A stretch of 34,269 bases of DNA from Candidatus Erginobacter occultus. GTDB lineage: Bacteria; Auribacterota; Erginobacteria; Erginobacterales; Erginobacteraceae. A model generated the notes under the pieces. It did not search any database. It worked only from the letters and a program-made list of their open reading frames with translations, and was not told the DNA's origin. The translations under genes and the position numbers were made by a program. How positions within the stretch are numbered: the first letter of the stretch is position 1; each line of letters starts with the position of its first letter. The stretch is taken from positions 1-34,269 of the forward strand of contig JAVCCZ010000132.1 of the NCBI GenBank assembly GCA_030765265.1. Reading direction: 5' to 3'. This document shows positions 18,851-26,153 of the stretch, piece after piece.

Positions 18851-19921
18851 TCAAGCATACCCCTTTTCCTCGGCTAATTCCAGGACCTTTTCCGAGATCT
18901 CCTGGTTGACCCGGAGGATCTTTTCGCACTGGGCCGGGGAGACCGTCCCCATTCCGCAGCTGGGGGTGATCAGGGCCCGGCGGGCCAGCTGCTCCCGGGC
19001 GAAGCCCAGTTCTTCCAGCCGTTCCCAGGAGGTAATCAGCCGCTTCCAGAGTGAATCGACATCCTGATCCTCAATGACGTCGGTCGAGGGGGTGATCCCC
19101 CAGGCGAGAAATCCACCCCGATCGAAGAACCCCCGGATATCCTCGGCGTAGAGGAGAAGATTTTTCGCGTAGCCAAAGGCGTCGAAACTTAAGATATCGA
19201 CCTCGGTCCGCATCAAAATCGACCAGTCGGTGTTGGCGCAGCAGTGAACCCCGGCCCGGGCCCCCTCCTGGTGAATGGCGGCAATCACCTCGTTGAGCTT
19301 GGCGATCACCTCTTCGACCTGGAGGCTGACCAGGGCCGAGCCGACCGAAGCCAGGTAAGGCTCGTCGATAAAGATGATGGGAAGATCGCAGAAGGGGGTG
19401 AGTTTCTTCACCTGCCACCGGGCCTTGATCGCGATCGCCTTGGTGACGGCGTCGAAGATCTCCGGGTGGTAGAGCGAGGGCTTGCGGTCCTGATCGGTAA
19501 TTGTCAGGCCGAAGGTGATCGGGCCGGTAACACAACCCTTGACCAAGGGATAGCGATCCCGGCCGGACAGATATTTCAACAGGGCGTGGAAACCAAGCGC
19601 GTAATCCGGGGTCAGGGCGAAATAATCCAGGTCGTCCTCGATTACCTTGAGGTAGAACTTTTCCAGCTCCGCCGGCAGGTCCTCGCCGACCTGGAAAAAT
19701 ATCTTGCCCTCCTCCAGATCAAGTTTCAGGGCCGGGAGGCCGGAACTGAACTGGGGGCACATATTCTCCTTCAGGCCCCGCTTCGGGAGTTGGGGCCAGG
19801 CCGGGGCGGCGGGGAGATACTTTTCAATCAGCTCCAGGGCCGGACCGGGCTCGGAGTGGGGAAAACTCCCGATCGCCGTCGCCAGCCCCCGGGGCAAAAA
19901 TTTTTTCGCTGGAGTATTCAT
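18851..19921 (-). CDS. Core MetE-like (cobalamin-independent methionine synthase C-terminal domain) methyltransferase
   Basis: 356 residues, about half the length of full MetE, and matching only its catalytic C-terminal TIM barrel (UROD/MetE superfamily). Zinc-ligand motifs visible: GVHCCANTDW (His-x-Cys, near residue 226) and a late PSCGMGT cysteine (near 319), plus IFIDEPYLAS (near 187). There is no N-terminal folate-binding half. Stand-alone MetE-core proteins are known in anaerobes and archaea, where the methyl donor is thought to be a corrinoid protein, not methyl-folate; that role here is inference. Upstream lies an intergenic region with a 28-bp inverted repeat. Confidence 0.75.
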   Translation of the reverse strand: MNTPAKKFLPRGLATAIGSFPHSEPGPALELIEKYLPAAPAWPQLPKRGLKENMCPQFSSGLPALKLDLEEGKIFFQVGEDLPAELEKFYLKVIEDDLDYFALTPDYALGFHALLKYLSGRDRYPLVKGCVTGPITFGLTITDQDRKPSLYHPEIFDAVTKAIAIKARWQVKKLTPFCDLPIIFIDEPYLASVGSALVSLQVEEVIAKLNEVIAAIHQEGARAGVHCCANTDWSILMRTEVDILSFDAFGYAKNLLLYAEDIRGFFDRGGFLAWGITPSTDVIEDQDVDSLWKRLITSWERLEELGFAREQLARRALITPSCGMGTVSPAQCEKILRVNQEISEKVLELAEEKGYA

Positions 19922-19958
19922 CTTAACTCTTCAGTGCGGCGCCTCCGGCGCGAATGAT

Positions 19959-20122
19959 TCACCGCGGAGGCGCGGAGGACGCGGAGAAATATTAACAAGG
20001 ATATTTCAAAACAATGCACCCTTGTGCTTATATTATCACGGTGACTTACTGATAGCCACTCGATAGTCTAAACCCTGAATTCTCCTCCGCGTCCTCCGCG
20101 CCTCCGCGGTGATTTTTTTTTT
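19959..20122. repeat. 28-bp perfect inverted repeat (CACCGCGGAGG type) with 98-bp spacer and T-run
   Basis: The left arm 19959-19986 begins TCACCGCGGAGGCGCGGAGG and the right arm 20085-20112 is its exact reverse complement. A run of ten Ts (20113-20122) and then seven Gs follow the right arm. The spacer is AT-richer than the surroundings and has no reading frame. A plus-strand transcript would form a terminator-like stem plus U-run, yet both neighbouring genes are on the minus strand. The arms are GC-shifted relatives of the CACAGAGG-type repeat at 11038-11107. Confidence 0.8.
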
Positions 20123-20134
20123 GGGGGGGATGGG

Positions 20135-21235
20135 TTAGGCGAAGAAAGATTCGATCGCGGAGGCCACCTCTTCCAGCTGGGCTTCGGTCAGCTGGGGGTA
20201 GATGGGGAGGGCCAGGGTCTCCCGGGCGGCCCCTTCAGCCTCGGGGAAGGATCCTTCCCCGTAGCCCAGATCCCGGTAGCACTCCTGGAGGTGGAGCGGG
20301 ACGGGGTAGTAGATCTCGTTGCCGATCTCCCGCTCCTGGAGGTACTTCCGGAGGTCGTCCCGCCTTTCGGTCCGGATGACGTACTGGTTGAAGACACTAT
20401 CACAGCCCTCGGCGACCCGGGGGAGAACCAGGGGCAGGTCGGCCAGCCGCCGGTCATAAAAGGCGGCGTTTCTCCGCCGGCCTTCGTGCCACTTATCCAG
20501 GTGGGGGAGCTTGACCAGGATGATCCCGGCCTGGAGGGCGTCCATCCGGCTGTTGATCCCGATCACCTTGTGGTAATACTTCGGCTTCGCCCCGTGCTCG
20601 CGGAGGATGGTCAGCCGATCGGCCAGATCGGTGTCGTCCGTGGTCATAAAACCGCCGTCGCCGCAGGCCCCGAGGTTCTTGGAGGGGAAGAAGCTGAAGC
20701 AGCCGATCGAGCCCATCGATCCCGCCGGGCGGCCCCGGTAGCGGGCCCCGATCGCCTGGGCGGCGTCCTCGATCACCGGGATATCCCGCTCCCGGGCGAT
20801 CTTGAGGATCGGGTCCATATCGGCGCACTGCCCGTAGAGATGGACAGGGACGATCGCCGCGGTCTTGTCGCTGAGGGCGGCCGAAATCAATCGGGGATCG
20901 ATATTATAGGTAACCGGATCGATATCGACGAAGACCGGACGGGCGCCGAGCCGGGAGATGCAGCCCCCGGTGGCAAAGAAGGTGTAGGGAGTGGTGATCA
21001 CCTCGTCGCCGGCCTTGACCGAATGGGCCATCAGGGCTAGAAGGATGGCGTCGGTGCCGGAGGCGCAGGTGACCGCCCGCTTCACCCCGCAGTAAGCGGC
21101 CAGCTCTTTTTCCAGTTCCTCCAGCTTCGGACCCTTGATATAGCGGCCGCTGCGGAGGATCTCGATTACTTCCTTTTCCAGTTCATCGCCGATCTCCCGG
21201 TACTGGGCCGGAAGGTCTAACAGGGGGACGGTCAT
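20135..21235 (-). CDS. DegT/DnrJ/EryC1/StrS family sugar aminotransferase
   Basis: 366 residues from the ATG at 21235, which has AAGGAG 6 nt upstream; a TTG six codons earlier lies inside this ribosome site and is rejected. PLP-enzyme features: [26 protein letters not shown] (Asp/Gln for the cofactor ring) and the Schiff-base lysine in [16 protein letters not shown] (near residue 182), followed by [21 protein letters not shown]. The family transaminates nucleotide-linked keto-sugars (WbpE/VioA-like). Together with the epimerase and UDP-glucose dehydrogenase upstream it forms a nucleotide-sugar block for envelope polysaccharide. The exact sugar is not predictable. Confidence 0.93.
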   Translation of the reverse strand: MTVPLLDLPAQYREIGDELEKEVIEILRSGRYIKGPKLEELEKELAAYCGVKRAVTCASGTDAILLALMAHSVKAGDEVITTPYTFFATGGCISRLGARPVFVDIDPVTYNIDPRLISAALSDKTAAIVPVHLYGQCADMDPILKIARERDIPVIEDAAQAIGARYRGRPAGSMGSIGCFSFFPSKNLGACGDGGFMTTDDTDLADRLTILREHGAKPKYYHKVIGINSRMDALQAGIILVKLPHLDKWHEGRRRNAAFYDRRLADLPLVLPRVAEGCDSVFNQYVIRTERRDDLRKYLQEREIGNEIYYPVPLHLQECYRDLGYGEGSFPEAEGAARETLALPIYPQLTEAQLEEVASAIESFFA

Positions 21236-21273
21236 TGTATTCTCCTTGTTCAAAAATTAAACTGGATTCAGGC

Positions 21274-21308
21274 AAAGGACCTGAAGGACATAAAGGACGA
21301 AAAGGACA
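21274..21308. repeat. 9-bp tandem tract (AAAGGACNN), about four copies
   Basis: Four head-to-tail 9-mers, AAAGGACCT, GAAGGACAT, AAAGGACGA and AAAGGACAC, lie just upstream of the aminotransferase ribosome site. Non-coding. Confidence 0.8.
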
Positions 21309-21372
21309 CTAGTGTAGTGATTCGTAACACTTTAGCTCTATAAAAGTCTCTACTGTTTTATAAGCCTGCAAT

Positions 21373-21461
21373 TGTCATTGCGAGGAGCCGAAGGCGACGA
21401 AGCAATCTCAATGGGTTACGGTAAAATAGATTGCTTCGTCGCTCCGCTCCTCGCAATGACA
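21373..21461. repeat. GTCATTGCGAGG-type inverted repeat (REP/MITE-like hairpin)
   Basis: Left arm 21373-21408 (TGTCATTGCGAGGAGC... GAAGCAATCT) and right arm 21428-21461 (AGATTGCTTCGTCGC... CAATGACA) pair almost completely, with a 19-nt loop and a small bulge in the middle. This element type (GTCATTGCGAGGAGC...AAGCAATC) occurs dispersed in intergenic DNA of many unrelated bacteria. It lies between the epimerase and aminotransferase genes and could act as an mRNA end or attenuator. Confidence 0.85.
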
Positions 21462-21494
21462 CTAAACATAGGCAGTTGCTTATGAAACACTAAA

Positions 21495-22445
21495 CTATTC
21501 GCTTTCCCGATTATAACGGGAAGCAAAATAATCATAGGTCCGGCGCAGTCCTTCGGGGAAGAGGACCGTCGGGGAGTAACCGAGCAGGGACCGGGCCTTT
21601 TCGATATCGGCCCGGGAATGGAGGACATCGCCGGGACGGCGATCGGCAAAGGCCGGAGTTGCCGGTTTCCCGGATATTTCTCCGAGTATATCCAGGACGC
21701 CGAGGAGATCGATCCGCTCCCCGCAGGCCACGTTAAAGACCTCGCCGTAGGCCTCCTCGGGGGCGGTGAGGCAGGCCAGGTTGGCCCGGACCACGTTCTC
21801 CACGTAGCTGAAATCCCGGCTCTGGGTCCCATCCCCATAAATGACCGGGGATTGCCCCCCCAAAACCGCAGTAATGAAGAGAGGGAGGACCGCCGCGTAC
21901 TGGGATTTTGGATCCTGTCCCGGTCCGAAGACGTTGAAGTAGCGGAGGCTGATCGTCGGCAGACCGTAAAGCTTGCGGTAAAGCCGGCAGAACTGCTCCC
22001 CGGCCAGCTTGGAGACGGCATACGGAGAGAGCGGAGCCGGGGGGAGGGCTTCCGACTTCGCCTCGGCCGCGGCGTCCCCGTAGATCGAGGAAGAAGAGGC
22101 GAGGACAAAGAGGGAGAGATCGGCCTTCCGGGCGGCTTCGAGCAGGGCCAGCGTTCCCCCGGCGTTGACCGAAGTGGTCTCGACCGGCTCGGCGAAAGAC
22201 CGGGGGACCGAGGGAAGCGCCGCCTGGTGAAAGACCGCCTCGACTTCCCCGAGCAAGGGATCGATGGTCGCCGCGTCCCGGATATCTCCCTCGACCAGGG
22301 TTATCCGACCGGCCAGGGCGGATAGATTTTCCCGCCGACCGGTGGAAAAATCATCCAGCACCCAAACCCGGTGGCCGTCATCTATCAACCCCCGGGTGAG
22401 GTGGGAGCCGATGAAACCGGCTCCACCTGTGACCAGAACGTTCAT
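21495..22445 (-). CDS. NAD-dependent nucleotide-sugar 4-epimerase (GalE/WbpP-like SDR)
   Basis: 316 residues. N-terminal NAD-binding VLVTGGAGFIGSHL, LDDFSTG, catalytic serine segment ASSSSIYGD and YAVSK (Tyr near residue 142), and the substrate-side LRYFNVFGPGQDPKSQYAAVLPLFI, which resembles the UDP-GlcNAc/UDP-GalNAc 4-epimerases of the WbpP/TviC type. YGDGTQSRDFSYVENVV is a further family landmark. It stands between ugd and the DegT aminotransferase on the same strand. Which UDP-sugar is epimerised (Glc, GlcNAc or the uronate) is not decided by the sequence. Confidence 0.93.
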   Translation of the reverse strand: MNVLVTGGAGFIGSHLTRGLIDDGHRVWVLDDFSTGRRENLSALAGRITLVEGDIRDAATIDPLLGEVEAVFHQAALPSVPRSFAEPVETTSVNAGGTLALLEAARKADLSLFVLASSSSIYGDAAAEAKSEALPPAPLSPYAVSKLAGEQFCRLYRKLYGLPTISLRYFNVFGPGQDPKSQYAAVLPLFITAVLGGQSPVIYGDGTQSRDFSYVENVVRANLACLTAPEEAYGEVFNVACGERIDLLGVLDILGEISGKPATPAFADRRPGDVLHSRADIEKARSLLGYSPTVLFPEGLRRTYDYFASRYNRESE

Positions 22446-22461
22446 TGGGGAATTCAGAGTG

Positions 22462-22516
22462 CGAAGTTCAAAGTTTGAAGTTGCCGGCGCGGACCCTCGA
22501 TACCGATAGCGATCAG
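22462..22516. repeat. Short AAGTT and GATAGC tracts upstream of the epimerase
   Basis: Two degenerate tandem tracts: CGAAGTTCAAAGTTTGAAG at 22462-22483 and CTCGATACCGATAGCGATCA at 22496-22516. Relatives of the first lie at 24094-24122, of the second at 23874-23899 and 28102-28171. Confidence 0.6.
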
Positions 22517-22551
22517 GTTCCGCCGGTCAGGGCGATAAAAGCAAAATGATA

Positions 22552-23841
22552 TTATCTTCCCACCGAGCAATAGGTGAATCCCAGTGCGGCCATCCGTTCC
22601 GGATCATAGATGTTCCGGCCGTCGATGACGATCGGCTGGTGAAGAAGTTTCTTCATCCGACCGAGATCCATTTCCTTGAACTCGTTCCACTCGGTAAGAA
22701 TGACCAGGGCTTCCGCCCCCTCCGCGGCCTGGTAGGGGTCGCGACAGTATTCGATATCGGGAAGCTCCTCCCGGGCTTTCTCCATCGCCTTTGGGTCGTA
22801 GGCCCTCACCTTCGCCCCTTCGGCCAAAAGCTTCCGGATAATCTTGACCGAGGGAGCGGAGCGCATATCGTCGGTGTTGGGCTTGAAGGCCAGCCCCAGA
22901 ATCGCGACCGTCTTTTCTTCCAGGATCCAGAGAGTATCCTTGATCTTGCGGAAGAAAAAATCGATCTGCTCTTCGTTAATCCGTTCCACTTCCTTCAAAA
23001 GCCGGAAATCGTACCCCAATTCATCGGAGATGGATACAAAAGCGGAGACATCCTTGGGGAAACAGGATCCTCCGTAGCCCACCCCGGCGTTGAGAAACTT
23101 GGCTCCGACCCGATTGTCGAGCCCCACTCCCCGGGTTACTTCCTCCACGTTGGCCCCCGCCGCCTCGCAAATCCGGGCCAGGGCATTGGCAAAGGATATC
23201 TTGGTGGCGAGGAAGGAGTTGGCGGCGTGCTTGATGATCTCGGCGCTGTTGATGTCGGTGATGATCACCGGGGCATCGAGCGGCTTGTAGAGTTCGACCA
23301 GAATATCGGATGCCCGGCGGCTGGGACACCCGATCACGATCCGGTCGGGGTGGAAGGTATCGTAGATTGCCGACCCCTCCCGGAGAAACTCCGGGTTGGA
23401 GACCACGTCGAACTCGCTCCCTTCCCTGCTGTAACGCTCGATGGTCTCGGTCACCTTTTCCCCGGTCTTTACCGGAACGGTGCTCTTATCCACCACAACC
23501 TTGTAGCCGTTGAGATTTTCGGCCACTTCCCGGGCCACGGCGGCCACCGCTGAGAGGTCAGCCGAACCGTCGGGTTTGGGCGGAGTGCTGACGGCGATGA
23601 AGACGACCTCGGAGGATTTCACCCCCTCGGCGATCGAAGTGGTGAAAGTGATCCGTCCGGCCTGGCGGGAGGTGGCGATCAACTCGTTCAAGCCCGGCTC
23701 GTAGATGGGAACCTCTCCCCGGTTGAGCAGAGCAATCTTCTCCTGGTTGTTATCGACACAGATAACCCGGTTGCCCAGTTCAGCCAGGGTGGCCCCGGTT
23801 ACCAGACCGACGTAGCCGGTTCCAATAATACATACGTTCAT
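22552..23841 (-). CDS. ugd: UDP-glucose 6-dehydrogenase
   Basis: 429 residues, normal length. Rossmann motif IIGTGYVGLVTGATLAELG, VSTPPKPDGSADLS, the KSTVPVKTG segment, SNPEFLREGSAI, and the catalytic cysteine in GVGYGGSCFPKD (near residue 257); the C-terminal domain shows AILGLAFKPNTDDMRSAPS. It oxidises UDP-glucose to UDP-glucuronate with two NAD+. The ATG has a strong AAGGAGG site. It heads the epimerase and aminotransferase genes, together a uronate/amino-sugar supply set. A UDP-GlcNAc or UDP-ManNAc dehydrogenase is less likely. Confidence 0.95.
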   Translation of the reverse strand: MNVCIIGTGYVGLVTGATLAELGNRVICVDNNQEKIALLNRGEVPIYEPGLNELIATSRQAGRITFTTSIAEGVKSSEVVFIAVSTPPKPDGSADLSAVAAVAREVAENLNGYKVVVDKSTVPVKTGEKVTETIERYSREGSEFDVVSNPEFLREGSAIYDTFHPDRIVIGCPSRRASDILVELYKPLDAPVIITDINSAEIIKHAANSFLATKISFANALARICEAAGANVEEVTRGVGLDNRVGAKFLNAGVGYGGSCFPKDVSAFVSISDELGYDFRLLKEVERINEEQIDFFFRKIKDTLWILEEKTVAILGLAFKPNTDDMRSAPSVKIIRKLLAEGAKVRAYDPKAMEKAREELPDIEYCRDPYQAAEGAEALVILTEWNEFKEMDLGRMKKLLHQPIVIDGRNIYDPERMAALGFTYCSVGR

Positions 23842-24169
23842 CCACCTTCCTCCTTATTTATTTGTAGTTGTAATCTCTATCGGTATCGCTATCGCTATCA
23901 AAAGCCGGCAATACCCCCGGAGCATTTCCCATTCCCGCCCCCTCGCGCAATAGAGGCCCCGGTCGATTCCGGGACACAACCTGAAGGTCGCGCCTGTCGG
24001 GTCGGGTTCCGGGATCGGAAAAATCTGAAGAACTGCCGAGGCGAAAATAGAAAAGGGGCTATAGTAGCAGACCGGCAGCGGGGTGGCTATTGTAAAAGTT
24101 ATAAGTTATAAGTTCGAAGTTCTCTACCTGACGGTCACCGGGCGGAAATGTCCGGGTGGGGAAACCGGA
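23842..24169. other. 328-bp intergenic region between gatB and ugd, no gene seen
   Basis: No credible reading frame with a ribosome site. It holds the ugd Shine-Dalgarno (23848-23856), a GATAGC-type tract (23874-23899: TATCGGTATCGCTATCGCTA) and an AAGTTATA-type 8-bp tract (24094-24122: AAAGTTATAAGTTATAAGTT). The middle (23950-24050) is GC-rich and contains CCCGGTCGATTCCGGG, which recalls a tRNA T-arm, but no cloverleaf can be built around it. A promoter for ugd is probably here; I could not place it. Confidence 0.55.
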
Positions 24170-25594
24170 TCAGGAAAGCCGGGCGCGGAGCAGTTGGTTG
24201 ACCAACTTCGGGTTGGCCTGGCCTTTTGTCGCCTTCATCACCTGGCCGACCAGGAACCCGATCGCCGCTTCTTTCCCGCCCCGAAAATCGGCGGCCGGCC
24301 CCGGGTGGCCCGTGATCACCGTCTCCACGATCCCCTCCAGTTCCCCCCGGTCGCTGATCTGGAGCAGTCCTCTTCGCTCCACGATTCTCGCCGGCTCCTC
24401 CCCGCTTTCAAACATCTCGGCGAAGACCCGCTTGGCGATCTTCCCGCTGATCGTCCCCTCCTCGATCAGCTTGAGGAGTCCGGCCAGGCGGCCGGCCGGG
24501 ATCGGGCTCTCCTCGATGGTCAGTCCGGCCTCGTTCAGTTTCCCCAGCAGTTCGCCCATCACCCAGTTGCTCAGCGACTTGTAACCGGCCCCGGCGACGG
24601 CCGCCTCCTCATAGTAGTCGGCCAGGGACCGTTCCGCGGTCAAGACCCCGGCGTCGTAGTCGGGGAGACCGTACTCTTCCCGGAACCGGGTCAGGCGGGC
24701 GAGGGGCAGTTCCGGGAGTTGTCCCCGGATTTCCCCGGTCCGCTCCGGAGGGAAAACGACCGGAACCAGGTCGGGGTCGGGAAAGTACCGGTAGTCGTGG
24801 GCCTCTTCCTTGCTCCTCATCGAAATGGTCTGCTGGAGATCGGCGTTGAAGAGCCGGGTTTCCTGGAAAACCGGTTCCCGCCGTTCGAGCAGACCCCGCT
24901 GCCGGATCTCCTCGTACTCCAGGGCCCGTTCCACCGCCTTGAAGGAGTTGAGGTTCTTGATCTCGACCTTGACCCCCAATTCCCGGGAACCGGCGGGACG
25001 GAGCGAGATATTGGCGTCGCAACGGAAGCTCCCTTTCTCCATATCGCAGTCGCTGACCTCGATGTAGCGCATCACCGACCGCAGTTCCTTGAGGTATTCG
25101 TAAGCCTCCCGGGGGCGACGGAGATCGGGGTCGGAGACGATTTCCAGCAGGGGGACCCCGGTCCGGTTGTAATCGACCCCGGACCAGCCATCCTCGAAGT
25201 GGACCAGTTTTCCCGCGTCCTCCTCGAGGTGGGCCCGGGTAACCCCGATCCGCTTCTTCCCCGCGGCGGTCGGGATCTCCAGCCAGCCGGCACCGTTAAG
25301 CGGCCGGTGGTACTGGGAGATCTGGTAGGCCTTGGGCAGATCGGGGTAGAAATAGTTCTTCCGGTCGAACTTGCTGAAACCGGAGAGGCCGCAGTTAAGG
25401 GCCGCCCCGGCCCGGAGGGCCAGTTCCACCGCGCGCCGGTTGAGGACCGGAAGCGTCCCCGGCAGGCCGAGGCAGACCGGGCAGACCCGGGTGTTGGGCT
25501 CCCCGCCCGACCCGGCCGGGCAGGAGCAGAAAATCTTGGTCTCGGTCTTCAGCTGGACGTGGACTTCCAGTCCGATCACGGTTTCGTAGTTCAT
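24170..25594 (-). CDS. gatB: Aspartyl/glutamyl-tRNA(Asn/Gln) amidotransferase subunit B
   Basis: 474 residues from the ATG at 25594 (MNYETVIGLEVHVQLKT), the start used across the family; no Shine-Dalgarno precedes it. Family markers: IGLEVHVQL, NTRVCPVCLGLPG.LP with its two zinc cysteines, FDRKNYFYPDLPKAYQISQ, EEDAGK, DYNRTGVPLLEIVS and RSKEEAHDYRYFPDPDL. The C-terminal Yqey-like tail ends NPKLVNQLLRARL. GatB activates and amidates mischarged Glu-tRNA(Gln)/Asp-tRNA(Asn) with GatA and GatC, which are not adjacent here. It follows the ACT-domain gene by 73 bp. Confidence 0.96.
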   Translation of the reverse strand: MNYETVIGLEVHVQLKTETKIFCSCPAGSGGEPNTRVCPVCLGLPGTLPVLNRRAVELALRAGAALNCGLSGFSKFDRKNYFYPDLPKAYQISQYHRPLNGAGWLEIPTAAGKKRIGVTRAHLEEDAGKLVHFEDGWSGVDYNRTGVPLLEIVSDPDLRRPREAYEYLKELRSVMRYIEVSDCDMEKGSFRCDANISLRPAGSRELGVKVEIKNLNSFKAVERALEYEEIRQRGLLERREPVFQETRLFNADLQQTISMRSKEEAHDYRYFPDPDLVPVVFPPERTGEIRGQLPELPLARLTRFREEYGLPDYDAGVLTAERSLADYYEEAAVAGAGYKSLSNWVMGELLGKLNEAGLTIEESPIPAGRLAGLLKLIEEGTISGKIAKRVFAEMFESGEEPARIVERRGLLQISDRGELEGIVETVITGHPGPAADFRGGKEAAIGFLVGQVMKATKGQANPKLVNQLLRARLS

Positions 25595-25667
25595 ACCGTT
25601 GACTATAATCCGGGAGGGGGCGGGAAGTAAATTCAAAAAGCCGGACGGAGAGAAGACGGTGCAAGAC

Positions 25668-26153
25668 TCAGAGGCCGATGATCGAGTAAACCAGGTCGGT
25701 CACCACCCCTTCGGTCTCCAGCCGGATCAGGACCGGGTCGAGTTCGCTGGGGGACCCGGCCAGGAGGAAAGTGTACCCTTCCGACCCGGAATGGACTAGT
25801 TCGATGGTCAGGAAGGTGTTCTCTCCCGCCACGTCCCTAGGGGTCAACTTTCTCACCGTCCGGATGATGGCCGACTTCCGCAGGTTCTGGGAATCGTAGG
25901 GATGCTCTTCCAGCGTCTTTACCTTGCTCAACCGCCGGATCTTCCGGACCATAATGTCTTTATCCTCCTCGCGGCAACGAAAAGTCATCACCACGCTGCC
26001 GTCGATCCCGGCCCGTTCCTCCAGGCCGTGGCCGACCACGGTATCGATGCTGATCCCCTCGTTGCTGAAGGCTGAGGCGATGCTGGTCAGGGCCCCGGAC
26101 CGGTCGTAAACGTGGGCCCGGAAGACCCAGTGGCGCTGTTCTGATTTTTTCAT
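25668..26153 (-). CDS. ACT-domain protein, acetolactate synthase small subunit (IlvH)-like
   Basis: 161 residues. The N-terminal ~75 residues match an ACT domain of the IlvH type: HVYDRSGALTSIASAFSNEGISIDTVVG, then VVMTFRCREEDKDIMVRKIRRLSKV. The C-terminal half (NLRKSAIIRTVRKLTPRDV ... GYTFLLAGSPSELDPVLIRLE) also resembles the second domain of the regulatory subunit, where it would modulate valine-sensitive acetolactate synthase. No large catalytic subunit is nearby, so it may instead be a free-standing regulator. Its ATG overlaps the TGA of the ptb-buk-like gene (ATGA), pointing to coupled translation. Confidence 0.72.
   Translation of the reverse strand: MKKSEQRHWVFRAHVYDRSGALTSIASAFSNEGISIDTVVGHGLEERAGIDGSVVMTFRCREEDKDIMVRKIRRLSKVKTLEEHPYDSQNLRKSAIIRTVRKLTPRDVAGENTFLTIELVHSGSEGYTFLLAGSPSELDPVLIRLETEGVVTDLVYSIIGL

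Noticed and set aside
20085-20122. Intrinsic terminator
   Set aside because: The T-run follows the stem only on the plus strand, where no gene precedes it; the arms are 98 bp apart.
23958-23985. tRNA-like T-arm (CCCGGTCGATTCCGGG)
   Set aside because: The loop is one base short, and no acceptor, anticodon or D arm can be found around it.
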